Of a stretch of 64,000 nucleotides of DNA, positions 17,764-26,305 are shown one piece after another; position 1 is the stretch's first letter; each line of letters begins with the position of its first letter. The DNA lies in the NCBI RefSeq assembly GCF_016881405.1, contig NZ_WOFE01000006.1, forward strand, positions 1 through 64,000, in the 5' to 3' direction. The notes under the pieces were generated by a model. It searched no databases and was not told where the DNA came from. It was given only the letters and a program-made list of their open reading frames with translations. The DNA is from Deefgea chitinilytica. Its GTDB lineage: Bacteria; Pseudomonadota; Gammaproteobacteria; Burkholderiales; Chitinibacteraceae. The translations under genes and the position numbers were made by a program.

Positions 17764-18054
17764 GACTTTGATTAGTAAGTTGTTGAACCCGCAATTGATT
17801 GTATTGATTGATGGGGAGTAATTTGCTGAAGAAGACAAATTATTGGCGCCAATTCTGGCAAAAATTGCAGCATCTGCGAAACTCTGTGCGATTCAAAGCG
17901 TCGGTTTGCGGGCTTCAATATTTTTGATTTGTGCCAGAGTTGTTCGCCGGCAAAGTCATCGGTAATGATTTAGGTACTCAAAATTGAATCATGGCTGTGA
18001 TGGTCAAGACATGTTCTATTAGCTTATTAAGCACATTTTTATTTTAGCAAAACA
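17764..18054. other. Gene-free convergent gap
   Basis: Together with the terminator it separates two convergent genes by about 350 bp. No gene, RNA or repeat is seen. Short open frames here resemble no family. Confidence 0.5.
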
Positions 18055-19158
18055 TCAAGTCATTTCGTTCAAATTGTGTGCGGCATACAGGGCCAATACC
18101 GCGACTATGTCTGATTGTGTAATCATGCCGACCAGTTCACCGTTTACTATTACCGGCAGATGGTGCACACCACCGTCGGAAAACAGCGGCACCAGCTCAA
18201 GCAAGGCCTGCTGAGGGGCCGCGGTGTGTACTGCTGCCGTCATTAGGTCAGCCAAGGGCTTGTTTATTTCAAGAATTGAGCGCGCCTGTTGCGTGTGCGG
18301 GTCAACCATCAGGTCGTGCAAAGTGACAATCCCGAGCAATTTTTCTGCGCTGTCTACAACCGGTAGTGCCTGCACGCGATGATAAGCAAGCTTGTGCCAG
18401 GCATCGCTGCCGCTATTTTGTGCGTTGATGCTGACGATGAAGCGGGACATTACGTCTGCGCAGCGGAGTGTGCTCAGATTCTGTTCCTGGGCGTGGCGTT
18501 GTGCGTCCTGCAGTACGTGCTGCAAGTCTTGCGGACTGATATCGAGTAACTGTTCCTGTTTTTTAAGCGCGTAGGCAATGTCTTCTTCGCGGGTTCCCAC
18601 CCGCTGGCTGGGCAGTAGGTCGCTCGTATGGTGCGGTGAGGGCCGCGGGGTGTAATTTGGGTAGCGTCGCCCAGCCAGTCGGCTAAACAGCAGCGCAATC
18701 AGTAGCAGCAGAGCCGAATTGATTGCTACCGGCGCCAGCACATACTGAAAAGCGAGGGCACTGATCTCTGGCCCACCAATGACGGCGCTCAAAGCCACGG
18801 CGCCACCGGGTGGATGCAGGCTGCGGGTTAGCAACATCAGGGCAATCGCCAGCATGACGGCCACGCCCGAGGCCAGCACGATGTTGTCGATCAGAATGGC
18901 GCAACTAACGCCGACCAGTGCAGATAGCATATTGCCGACGATCAGCGACCAGGGTTGCGCCAAGGGGCTGGCGGGAGCCGCAAACAGCAGCACGGCCGAC
19001 GCGCCCATTGGAGCAATCAGCCAGTGCGGTCGAACGCCCAGCAGAAATTGGCACAGCAGCTCGGTGCCGATCAGCCCCAGCGCCGCACCCAGCGCGCCAA
19101 GCAGACATTCTTTGCTGTGAGTCGGGGGTAGGGCTGGCAGAAAGGCTTTGTAAGGCAT
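18055..19158 (-). CDS. HPP-family membrane protein with tandem CBS domains
   Basis: 367 residues. The N-terminal half holds about five TM segments with the family signature SLHPPGGAVAL; the C-terminal half holds two CBS modules (ADVMSRFIVSINAQ ... LLGIVTLHDLMV and TAAVHTAAPQQALLEL ... GMITQSDIVAVLALY) that in other proteins bind adenine nucleotides. HPP proteins have been linked to nitrite transport in plants and cyanobacteria, and bacterial genes often lie near nitrogen-oxide metabolism, so nitrite handling is a reasonable but unproven guess here next to nirK. Convergent with the nirK operon. Confidence 0.85.
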   Translation of the reverse strand: MPYKAFLPALPPTHSKECLLGALGAALGLIGTELLCQFLLGVRPHWLIAPMGASAVLLFAAPASPLAQPWSLIVGNMLSALVGVSCAILIDNIVLASGVAVMLAIALMLLTRSLHPPGGAVALSAVIGGPEISALAFQYVLAPVAINSALLLLIALLFSRLAGRRYPNYTPRPSPHHTSDLLPSQRVGTREEDIAYALKKQEQLLDISPQDLQHVLQDAQRHAQEQNLSTLRCADVMSRFIVSINAQNSGSDAWHKLAYHRVQALPVVDSAEKLLGIVTLHDLMVDPHTQQARSILEINKPLADLMTAAVHTAAPQQALLELVPLFSDGGVHHLPVIVNGELVGMITQSDIVAVLALYAAHNLNEMT

Positions 19159-19167
19159 AAAAAATTG

Positions 19168-19195
19168 AAGATGCGTTTTAGAAAAACTTAATCTT
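19168..19195. promoter_or_regulatory. Inverted repeat directly upstream of the HPP gene
   Basis: AAGATgCGTTTT ... AAAACTTAATCTT, 10 bp before the HPP start codon. It resembles an NsrR half-site pair but with too wide a gap. It may be an operator; support is weak. Confidence 0.3.
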
Positions 19196-19278
19196 ACAAG
19201 GCTTGTGGATTTTTGCGCAGCACATTATAGGTAGCTACGTTTGGACGCTTGGGTAGCGGCGAGTGTGGGCGAGTGAGC

Positions 19279-19677
19279 TTAAAGTCCTTTAGTTCGCTCG
19301 GTTCCCCTGTTGCGGATAGGAATACGAATCACAGTAATAGCACCAATCAAGGTCACGACCAAAATTGATACTTGAGCCCATGGCTTGCTAGATAGTTGCC
19401 AGATCGACAAACCTGACATCAGTAGCATCAGGCCGATAGCCAGATATTTTAGTCGCAGCGGTAAGCTGCGATGTCGCTCCCAATCGCGGATCAGCGCACC
19501 ACACCAGGGATGATTGAGCAGGCACTGGTGCAAACGTTGCGAGCCTTTGGCAAAGCAATAGGCTGCTAGAAGGATAAATGGTGTTGTTGGCAATCCCGGC
19601 ACGATAATACCAATCAAACCTAGTACCAAAGCTAGCACGCCGCTCAGTGTGAACAGGATTTTATAAATCGGTTTCAT
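19279..19677 (-). CDS. DUF454 (YbaN-type) inner-membrane protein
   Basis: About 132 residues from the chosen start MKPIYKILFTLSG. The family pattern is clear: a TM helix, GIIVPGLPTTPFILLAAYCFAKGS, then NHPWCGALIRDWERHRSLPLR and two more TM segments. The function of DUF454/YbaN proteins is unknown; they often lie near haem or iron genes. The longer frame to 19794 adds a non-conserved N-terminus. It lies 120 bp upstream of the HPP gene on the same strand and could be cotranscribed. Confidence 0.85.
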   Translation of the reverse strand: MKPIYKILFTLSGVLALVLGLIGIIVPGLPTTPFILLAAYCFAKGSQRLHQCLLNHPWCGALIRDWERHRSLPLRLKYLAIGLMLLMSGLSIWQLSSKPWAQVSILVVTLIGAITVIRIPIRNRGTERTKGL

Positions 19678-20053
19678 AAGCCCAATTTTTAACCGATGTT
19701 GATTACTGCTTGAAGCATACCGCAAGCATAAATTTCGATAAACCCTGAGATGATGTTTCTTGGCAGCCCTGGGTGCCATTGAAATTGCAATCATATGATC
19801 ATGTCAGCTTTGGCCGAGCAGCACAAGCATGACTCCAGAATACGAAAGGCCGAAAACCATATGGTAGCGGCCTTAATGATTAACGGATCATGCCAAAGCA
19901 GTAGTGTCGACGCAGTGCCGCAGTCCTATTTTTGATGTTTTATCAGACACTCGCCATCTTTCTCATGGAGAGCCAATGCTTAGAAGTTGTATTATCAAGA
20001 GCTCTACACATTCAAATCAAATATGTGGCTGTATACGTTGCATATTCTCTACT
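19678..20053. other. Intergenic stretch with a strong hairpin (19846-19874)
   Basis: No gene is assigned. AAGGCCGaaAACCATATGGTagCGGCCTT is a near-perfect stem; on the minus strand it is followed by TTTCG, so it could be an old terminator without its gene. The in-frame extension of the next gene upstream of 20054 lacks protein-like features. Confidence 0.5.
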
Positions 20054-20644
20054 ATGAAAAAATATATCGTTCTACTGCATTCGCTCCTAGCTATCTTATC
20101 ACTAACCCCGTTATTTGTTTCCGCTACAGAACTTCCTAAAATCCCACTGACCATCGGATTTGCGAATCTTTCTGGCGATGATCTCAGTACCCTCGTATCT
20201 GAAGATGCAAAGATCCTATCGCCACTTTTTACGCGATCACGGGTCGTGGCAGCCCATCAGATCCCGAGTGCGGAAATACTCTTCGTTTACGCTCACTTAA
20301 ACGAGGATGGAACAATCAAAGGTCCAACGCGATCTGGCATTCGGCAAATTGTTCAGCTTACAAATGCCGCAATTGTGGTTCTTGCATCGCCTAATTCTGC
20401 AATCAGCATCAAAAATGCGGTAACTCTGCCAGGCCCGAGAACCGCAAATATAGTTTTTACACTAGATCGTAACGGAAGTGGATTTAGTCGGTTTTTCAAA
20501 GAGCTGTTCGAAAAAATGCAAGATGGAAAGCATATGCTGAGCGCGTGGGTCGAGCTTGCGCCACAAAATTCAAACGCCAACCCCACATATGCGCCTCAGA
20601 CCATCCTTTTGTCGGAGGGCGGTAAGATTGCCTTTCCCCGCTAA
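20054..20644 (+). CDS. Uncharacterised secreted protein
   Basis: 196 residues. The N-terminus MKKYIVLLHSLLAILS...FVSA is a typical Sec signal peptide with cleavage near SATELPK, so a periplasmic or exported protein of about 20 kDa. The mature part alternates predicted beta strands and helices (TIGFANLSGDDLSTLV, AEILFVYAHLNEDG, AAIVVLASPNSAI) and has no Cys. I recognise no family. The ATG at 20054 is chosen because it begins the signal peptide. It stands alone between the membrane genes and a recombinase, so it may be cargo of the mobile region. Confidence 0.65.
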   Translation: MKKYIVLLHSLLAILSLTPLFVSATELPKIPLTIGFANLSGDDLSTLVSEDAKILSPLFTRSRVVAAHQIPSAEILFVYAHLNEDGTIKGPTRSGIRQIVQLTNAAIVVLASPNSAISIKNAVTLPGPRTANIVFTLDRNGSGFSRFFKELFEKMQDGKHMLSAWVELAPQNSNANPTYAPQTILLSEGGKIAFPR

Positions 20645-20807
20645 AGGTTTGTCCTCTTTGGCCGAGCTGTCGATGCCGATCCCTCAAAAACATAAGTTCG
20701 TAAACACTCCTACAGCCGCCGCTCACCACTCAAAGTGAGCAAATCGATTTAGTCTAAAATTTGAGTCGCTTGAATAATTAAACTCCTGTTCACCCAAGGA
20801 GTTTGTC

Positions 20808-21425
20808 ATGCCGCTCGATACACACCATGAACCATGGAATAAAGGTAAGCTTGTAGGTCAAAAACCACCTCTAAAACTTAAAGAAATTTGGGCCATTCGC
20901 ATCCGACTGCAGCTCGGTAAAAAAGTACGTGATCTTGCCATGTTCAACTTAGCCATCGATAGCAAGTTGCGAGGCTGTGATTTAGTCAATTTAAAAGTCC
21001 GAGACGTTTGTCATGGCAACCAAGTCGCCTCACGAGCCTCCATACTTCAGAGTAAAACACAACGTCCTGTGCAGTTTGAAATTACCGAGCCAACGCGCGA
21101 TGCGGTTTCATCTTGGATTTCGCATGCAAAACTACGTTCTGATCAGTATTTGTTTCCTAGTCGGCAGCGTCAATTGTCGCCACATATTTCGACTCGACAA
21201 TATGCCCGTATTGTCAATCACTGGGTTAGCTCAATCGGGTTAGATCCGACCGAATATGGCACGCACACCATGCGAAGAACCAAGGTCACGCTGATTTACA
21301 AGCGAACAAAAAACTTACGCGCTATTCAATTACTGCTTGGGCACGCAAAGATGGAAAGCACCGTTCGTTACCTCGGCATTGAAGTTGATGATGCCCTCGA
21401 AATATCAGAGCAGACTGAAATATAG
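20808..21425 (+). CDS. Small single-domain tyrosine recombinase
   Basis: 205 residues, essentially only the catalytic domain of a phage-type integrase. Visible: Arg in SKLRGCDLVNLKVRDV, HTMRRTK (HxxR), LLGHAKMESTVRYLGI (second His and the Tyr). It lacks the arm-binding and most of the core-binding domain found in the larger integrase at 7518. Free-standing recombinases of this size are common in proteobacterial genomes, and their targets are unknown. AAGGAG precedes the ATG. It is followed by a clear terminator. Confidence 0.85.
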   Translation: MPLDTHHEPWNKGKLVGQKPPLKLKEIWAIRIRLQLGKKVRDLAMFNLAIDSKLRGCDLVNLKVRDVCHGNQVASRASILQSKTQRPVQFEITEPTRDAVSSWISHAKLRSDQYLFPSRQRQLSPHISTRQYARIVNHWVSSIGLDPTEYGTHTMRRTKVTLIYKRTKNLRAIQLLLGHAKMESTVRYLGIEVDDALEISEQTEI

Positions 21426-21456
21426 CGAACTTCCATGGATAGATGCCAAAATAACT

Positions 21457-21493
21457 GAGGCCGCAACCTGATGGTTTGCGGCCTCACATTTTT
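21457..21493 (+). terminator. Terminator of the small recombinase gene
   Basis: GAGGCCGCAA cctgatggt TTGCGGCCTC followed by ACATTTTT, 32 bp after the stop. Confidence 0.88.
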
Positions 21494-21549
21494 CAACCGT
21501 CGACATCGACTGAATCGCACTGGGTTTCGCGGAGGCTATTTGGTTTGAG

Positions 21550-22458
21550 TCAGACCAACATGGCCTGCTCGCTTTGATTACCATAATAGTTTGCTTCTGC
21601 TTCCGCAGGTGGAATATGGCCAATCGCCCCCAGCAAACGATGGTGATTGAACCACGAAACCCATTCCAATGTCGCTAGCTCCACAGATTCTAGGCTTTTC
21701 CACGGACCTAAACGATGAATCACCTCCGCTTTGTAGAGCCCGTTAATCGTTTCGGCTAGCGCATTGTCGTAACTATCACCCGTCGTCCCCACGGATGGCT
21801 CGATACCAGCCTCAGTTAATCGTTCGGTATAGCGAATCGACACATATTGCGACCTGCGGTCGCTGTGATGAATCAGTGCCTCACGCTCGGGCTGTCGCGC
21901 CCACAGCGCTTGCTCCAATGCATCAAGTACAAACTCGGTGTGCATGCTGCGACTGACTCGCCAGCCCACGATATACCGAGCGAATACATCAATCACAAAC
22001 GCCACATACACGAAGCCTTGCCACGTCGATACGTAGGTAAAGTCCGACACCCAAAGCTGATTCGGCCGTTCGGCGACGAATTGACGATTGACATGGTCGC
22101 GAGGGCAAACGGCAGCAGAATCTGAATAGGTCGTTCGCACCGCTTTGCCGCGCGTGACACCGCGCAGACCAAGGCTGCGCATCAAGCGTTCAACGGTACA
22201 ACGCGCCACCGTATGTCCATCACGTTTGAGCTGGCGCCAAACTTTGACTACGCCGTAGACCTGATAATTCGCTTTCCAGACATGCGCAATTTCACTACTC
22301 AATTGCTCATCACGAATGGCCCGTTAGCAGCGCAACGCTGGATTGCGCTGCCGAGCTGCATACCGTCGATAAGCAGACGGAGCGACCTGTAAAAGTTTGC
22401 AGATCGGCTCGACCCCGTGCTGCTCACGATGGGCATCGATGAATCCCCTGACTACTTC
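21550..22458 (-). pseudogene. IS3 transposase orfB (DDE integrase core), interrupted by a stop
   Basis: Encodes the catalytic part of the IS3 transposase. The DDE residues are visible: Asp in WVSDFTYV, Asp in HHSDRRSQY, Glu in ALAETINGLYKAEV. The frame opens near [17 protein letters not shown] but meets an in-frame TAA at 22326-22324 (after NPALRC, before RAIRDEQ), where relatives have a Tyr codon. The usual HSDRGSQY also reads HSDRRSQY. Downstream the frame is open to 21550 with an rve domain. Both changes suggest loss of transposition activity. Confidence 0.85.
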
Positions 22459-22769
22459 AATCGGCGGTCGAGCTCCGCCTGCGCGAAATACGCGCTGGCC
22501 AGGCGCAGAATTTCATTGGCCTTTTTAAGTTCGCGCACCTCACGCTCCAATGCTTTGATGCGTTCATTCTCGGCGGCATTTTTATTGGCTGGCACTGCAT
22601 CGCCACCTTGGCGACGGCACCAAGTGCGCAACGTTTCGGGCGTACAACCAATTTTGCTGGCGATGGAAACGAGGGTAGCCCACTCGGATGGATATTCAGC
22701 GCGGTGTTCAATCACCATGCGCACAGCACGTTCGCGGACTTCGGGGGAAAACTGAGTTGATTTTTTCAT
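22452..22769 (-). CDS. IS3 transposase orfA (helix-turn-helix)
   Basis: 105 residues, the DNA-binding subunit of an IS3 transposase: [19 protein letters not shown], a helix-turn-helix around [20 protein letters not shown], then a C-terminal leucine-zipper-like segment [20 protein letters not shown]. In active elements a -1 frameshift fuses it to orfB; that fusion would here be cut by the stop in orfB. Confidence 0.92.
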   Translation of the reverse strand: MKKSTQFSPEVRERAVRMVIEHRAEYPSEWATLVSIASKIGCTPETLRTWCRRQGGDAVPANKNAAENERIKALEREVRELKKANEILRLASAYFAQAELDRRLK

Positions 22770-22819
22770 GGCACCATTCTCTCAAGAATTGGAGCCTCCG
22801 CGAAACCCGGTGCGATTCA

Positions 22820-22860
22820 GCAAAGGCGATCAAGGTGTCAGTGGTTGAGTTTTGATTCAT
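22820..22860 (-). pseudogene. Start of a small gene cut by the IS element
   Basis: An ATG at 22860 preceded by AGGAGAAAG at good spacing opens a frame beginning MNQNSTTDTLIAFA that runs straight into the IS right end. It overlaps the end of the preceding gene by 23 bp, the typical coupling of this recombination module. No continuation is recognisable beyond the left IS end. Confidence 0.55.
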
Positions 22861-23833
22861 GATTACTTTCTCCTGTTGTGGACGCGCCGAGGCGTGGGGT
22901 TAAAGTGGTGGGGCGAATGGCTGGGTTGGTTTTATTGCCGGAAATGCAGGTGCTGGATGTTGTGCGTTGGTTGGCTTGCTGACTGGCGCTCGTGCCTTGA
23001 GTAGGTAATGCTTCATCGCCGACTTCGGCGTCTGGATAAAACTCTTCCAACACCAGCGGGATTTCTTCCGCACTGTCTTCAAATTGCCCATTCCCCAGCA
23101 AGGCTTTGGCGGCTTGTTCCAATTGCGCGATATTGATACCGGCTTCGGCATATTGCTGCGCCGCTTGTTGGGCAGCAGTCACTGCACTGACCAAGGTGTC
23201 GTCATCGCGTAAAGTCAGATCGACATAGAACACCGGCGCTCGATACGATTGCGTGGTGCTTTTAGCGCGTAGCTTGAGTTGCAATGGCAAGAAACGCGCT
23301 AGGCCATTCGATACCGCAGCAAAGTATTCTAAACGCGCAGCTAGTGTTCGCACCGAGTTGTAACCGGTAGTGCGAAACATAAACGAACCCAGCTCATCGT
23401 TTTGGCCTTCCACTTGCACATTCAATCGACCATACAATTTGCAGCCTTTTTCCTGCGCGTACTGGCAACGCTCGGGTGTTGGGCAAGCTATCTCATCAAT
23501 ACCTTCCCCCGTAACTCGTTTGGCGCACTCACCATTCCCTACGCACAATGGCCTTCCGGTTTGCCGATCAAACGCACTGAACTCCGCACGTAGATTCAGA
23601 TCGCTGTCGTTAAACAGCAATTTGACTGGAATCGAACGAATCTTGTTGTTCGGGCTGGTTTCAGCCAATTGGGCATGCAGTGGGTGAAGTAGCCAACCGT
23701 CTTTACCTTGCACCTGTGTGGTCAACGTAAACGCATCGTCTTTTTCAGGCACCCACTTGTCTTTCTTTTGCACCAAGTGACCAATACTGATCCGGCCAAT
23801 CACGGGCGGGGTAATCGCTAAGCCTTTAATCAT
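22838..23833 (-). CDS. Conserved mobile-element protein (often annotated hydrolase/metal-binding)
   Basis: 331 residues, soluble, with a central Cys cluster (CVGNGECAKRV, CPTPERCQYAQEKGCKL) suggesting a zinc or Fe-S site, followed by MFRTTGYNSVRTLAARLEYF and a low-complexity Ser/Thr-rich C-terminus. Proteins of this look sit next to YqaJ nucleases and DUF932 proteins on ICEs and plasmids; resemblance to phage recombination-associated proteins is from memory. Activity unproven. Overlaps the YqaJ gene by 8 bp, so it is part of the same operon. The extreme C-terminus may have been affected when the IS inserted just downstream. Confidence 0.6.
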   Translation of the reverse strand: MIKGLAITPPVIGRISIGHLVQKKDKWVPEKDDAFTLTTQVQGKDGWLLHPLHAQLAETSPNNKIRSIPVKLLFNDSDLNLRAEFSAFDRQTGRPLCVGNGECAKRVTGEGIDEIACPTPERCQYAQEKGCKLYGRLNVQVEGQNDELGSFMFRTTGYNSVRTLAARLEYFAAVSNGLARFLPLQLKLRAKSTTQSYRAPVFYVDLTLRDDDTLVSAVTAAQQAAQQYAEAGINIAQLEQAAKALLGNGQFEDSAEEIPLVLEEFYPDAEVGDEALPTQGTSASQQANQRTTSSTCISGNKTNPAIRPTTLTPRLGASTTGESNHESKLNH

Positions 23834-24830
23834 GATGTGGTCCTCCAGTAGGGATGAGCTTTTTGGGCTGAATTAAGAATCGACGTGAGCCTTCGACTGA
23901 CTTGATGTACTGCTGAATGATCTCGGGATGTTCGGCGCTCAGTTTGTCCAGATCCGGTGTGAGTCGATCTTTGGCTTTTTTCCAAGTAATGCGACCGGCA
24001 GCGAAGATTGCTGCGGTGGCTGTGCCTAGTGCGTTTTGTAGGCGTTGCCGGATCAGTGCTTCTTTGGCTTCAACTTCTTCTTTATGCTCACGCAACTCGA
24101 TCAAGTTACTAAACAGCGCATTGAATTCCGCCGATTCAGACAGATCGATGGTTTGCCCGTCGTCACGGGGAAACAGCCATTGCAAAGCCACACTGGCATC
24201 ATCACTACCGTCGGGATCAGGCTGAATATCGGCAGTGACGTGTTTCCAGAATTGCGTTTCCAGCTGAATCAGGTCCGCAATCTTGGCGTCATCGCGCTCA
24301 ACTCGATAAATCCGAAAGTCTTGCCCACCAATCAACACCGCGACATCGGCCCAAGCAAAACCAGTCACCGCCAGTTGATGCAAGACCTGGCATTGATACG
24401 CCAGTGGAATACCGTCTTCCCATTGCGCCGACATGTGATAGCTGGCGGTTTTGATTTCGAGTACGCCGGTGCCTTCAGGCTGACCAATCACTTCCCGATC
24501 TAGATTGGCCAACATAAAGCGATGCTCAGGATGCTGCAAAATCGAATTCACTTTGCGCACCTTGTAGCCAGTGCGCTCGGCATAGACTGATGCCAATACC
24601 GGCTCAAGCACAGTACCCCACAACACCGCCGGTTTATCGGCGATGTCGTCGGGCTGTTTGCGGTGGGTTTTTTCCAGCCACAGGGTAAGTGGGCTTTTGT
24701 ACGCACTAAACCCAATCGCTGCCGCTGCATCAGACGAGCCAATACCCAGCTCACGATACTGGAGCCATTGTTCATGGCTGAGATTCACAGTAGATGCCAG
24801 CCGAATGGCTTGGCCATAACGTTCACGCAT
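23826..24830 (-). CDS. YqaJ-type viral recombinase (exonuclease)
   Basis: 334 residues. A lambda-exonuclease-like PD-(D/E)xK nuclease that resects DNA ends for phage-style recombination. Visible: GIGSSDAAAAIGFSAYKSP near the N-terminus, WGTVLEPVLASVYAERTG, the acidic DRE and the LEIKTAS catalytic motif, followed by YQCQVLHQLAVTG. The C-terminal third is a coiled coil (LIELREHKEEVEAKEALIR). The start at 24830 follows GGAGG at ideal distance; the longer frame to 24917 runs through a terminator hairpin and is not used. It forms a module with the DUF932 gene upstream and the Cys-cluster gene downstream. Confidence 0.88.
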   Translation of the reverse strand: MRERYGQAIRLASTVNLSHEQWLQYRELGIGSSDAAAAIGFSAYKSPLTLWLEKTHRKQPDDIADKPAVLWGTVLEPVLASVYAERTGYKVRKVNSILQHPEHRFMLANLDREVIGQPEGTGVLEIKTASYHMSAQWEDGIPLAYQCQVLHQLAVTGFAWADVAVLIGGQDFRIYRVERDDAKIADLIQLETQFWKHVTADIQPDPDGSDDASVALQWLFPRDDGQTIDLSESAEFNALFSNLIELREHKEEVEAKEALIRQRLQNALGTATAAIFAAGRITWKKAKDRLTPDLDKLSAEHPEIIQQYIKSVEGSRRFLIQPKKLIPTGGPHHD

Positions 24831-24846
24831 GATGAAACCTCCAAAA

Positions 24847-24880
24847 GCAAAAAGCCCCGCAGGTTCGCCAGCGGGGCTTT
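24847..24880 (-). terminator. Hairpin between DUF932 and YqaJ genes
   Basis: On the minus strand AAAGCCCCGC ... GCGGGGCTTT followed by TTGCTTTT. It would partly terminate transcripts leaving the DUF932 gene. Confidence 0.78.
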
Positions 24881-24945
24881 GAATGAAATACGAAATGAAA
24901 GAAACCAAAGAAATCAAAGAACAGATTGAAAACGAACAGAATGGC

Positions 24946-25899
24946 TTATTGCAGCAAGGCCATCGCTTGGTTGAGTGCTTTACCTTTCAGCTGCGCACCT
25001 TGGCCAAACCAAGCTGAATCAAGACGGTAATCCTGACTCCGCGCTCGGCGTTGGTGATCGACAAACTCCGTGACGGCATTGAGCAAACCCCATGCTGTAC
25101 CGCGACTACCAGCTAGCAACGAGCCCATCCCAGCACCACTGTATAAAGCCGTGACTTGCTGCATCGCACGTGACACCGCAGGGTTATCCATATCGAGAAC
25201 CTGTTCACCCAGCACATCACCAAAGTACTGCGCCGCTTCGGTGGCGGTAATCGGGCGTTGTGACAGTTGCTTGATATTGGCAATAAATTGATCCCAGCCT
25301 GATAAGCCCAGACCCAGTGCTTCTTTGACTGCTTGCGGATCGAATTTGGTTGAGTGCGGCACTTTGACCGCGCCAGTGGAATTACCCACTGCCATCTGCA
25401 ACGTGTTATTGCACACCACACGAACCGAAGTGAATTGGGCCGTAGTACACATCGAACCATCACAGCTAGTCGCAAGTAATAAATAGGCCTTCACCCGATC
25501 ATTCCCGCGCAATAGTGTTTCTTGCCCAGTGCGTGCCAGCGCCCACAGCTTTTTACCGCCTTTCAGCACGCCAGCTGTTTCCAACTCAAAACCACCAGCC
25601 TCAACTAAGTCTTTATAAAAATGCAGCACCTCAGTCGGCTGCACGACTTGATAACGCGGCGAAACCACTGACAACGGTGCCAACGTATCGGATCGATACA
25701 GTACCTTGGCATCGCTGTGCGAACGAATATGCATGCCGGTGTTCGATACATTGAACAGCACATCGCTTTGATCAATCGACCATTCCATGCCTGCTTCACG
25801 CAGCCAAACATCCAACGGTTGTTGCTCAGTTAAACGATTACCCAAACCGTGCCACGGGGTGTCACGGACAAAAGCCATTGATTCGACAAGATGGGACAT
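24946..25899 (-). CDS. DUF932 protein of mobile elements
   Basis: 317 residues. The family pattern is clear: MSHLVESMAFVRDTPWHGLG, then YRSDTLAPLSVVSPRYQVVQ, the segment GSMCTTAQFTSVRVVCNNTL, and a C-terminal helical part. DUF932 proteins (phage/plasmid-like, TIGR03299 type) accompany YqaJ nucleases on integrative elements and are suspected recombination accessories; the reaction is unknown. GGAG stands 7 bp before the ATG. First gene of the minus-strand module. Confidence 0.85.
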   Translation of the reverse strand: MSHLVESMAFVRDTPWHGLGNRLTEQQPLDVWLREAGMEWSIDQSDVLFNVSNTGMHIRSHSDAKVLYRSDTLAPLSVVSPRYQVVQPTEVLHFYKDLVEAGGFELETAGVLKGGKKLWALARTGQETLLRGNDRVKAYLLLATSCDGSMCTTAQFTSVRVVCNNTLQMAVGNSTGAVKVPHSTKFDPQAVKEALGLGLSGWDQFIANIKQLSQRPITATEAAQYFGDVLGEQVLDMDNPAVSRAMQQVTALYSGAGMGSLLAGSRGTAWGLLNAVTEFVDHQRRARSQDYRLDSAWFGQGAQLKGKALNQAMALLQ

Positions 25900-25922
25900 T
25901 TGAATTCTCCAGACGTAAGAAA

Positions 25923-25942
25923 GCCCAAGTTGGGACTTGGGC
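25923..25942. repeat. Hairpin GCCCAAGTTGGGACTTGGGC
   Basis: A short inverted repeat upstream of the DUF932 gene and in front of the 14-bp direct repeat at 25957. The remaining 406-bp gap to 26306 holds no gene. Confidence 0.5.
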
Positions 25943-25956
25943 GAATTGAATTGGTC

Positions 25957-25970
25957 GGTAAAAAAATACG
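25957..25970 (+). repeat. 14-bp direct repeat GGTAAAAAAATACG, left copy
   Basis: An exact copy occurs at 27459-27472. Together they bracket the Gp2-like gene and its upstream hairpins in a 1.5-kb unit. Confidence 0.6.
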
Positions 25971-26224
25971 GTCTTGCTAATTACTTTGAAGAGAACAGAA
26001 GTGCGAATTTCCAGCGGCAGGTCACTGGGTCATCTTGGTGATATAGGTCTGAAATTATTTATAACTGAGCAAAATAACTTGGCACATCAACATCAAGCAC
26101 TCAATGCCTTGTGTGTAATGACACCTGGGGTAAATAACTGCTTTGTTACAAGTTATTTGAAGACAGTCCTACTTTAGGTTTTATTTATCATTTCATTATT
26201 GACTGAGTACCAGTTGGAACGATT

Positions 26225-26271
26225 CTCGTTAGCTACTTCAAGCCAGTAGCAACGAGATCAGCCTTCTGATC
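26225..26271. other. Two adjacent hairpins before the HUH Rep-like gene (candidate origin)
   Basis: CTCGTT-AGCTACT ... AGTAGC-AACGAG (26225-26256) is followed immediately by GATCAG CCTT CTGATC (26256-26271). They end about 35 bp before the start codon. HUH initiators often nick such hairpins; a leader-mRNA role is the alternative. Confidence 0.5.
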
Positions 26272-26305
26272 TCTTCCTGATAAACCAACACAGGAAGACA
26301 TCACC

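Larger units (their letters stand above)
21511..22819 (-). mobile_element. IS3-family insertion sequence (inactive copy)
   Basis: 1,309 bp bounded by near-identical inverted repeats: left TGAATCGCACTGGGTTTCGC (21511 onward), right ending GTTTCG-type complement ...CCGGTGCGATTCA (22793-22819), with the 5'-TGA...TCA-3' tips of IS3 elements. It carries orfA and orfB on the minus strand. The flanking bases (GAC left, GCA right) show no target duplication. It inserted into the start of a small gene (22820-22860) and the distal part of that gene is missing, so a deletion went with or followed insertion. Confidence 0.88.

Noticed and set aside
19168-19195. NsrR operator for the HPP gene
   Set aside because: Half-sites are separated by about six bases instead of one; listed only as an unspecified inverted repeat.
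24831-24917. N-terminal extension of the YqaJ gene
   Set aside because: It would be translated through a terminator hairpin; GGAGG before ATG 24830 gives the better start.
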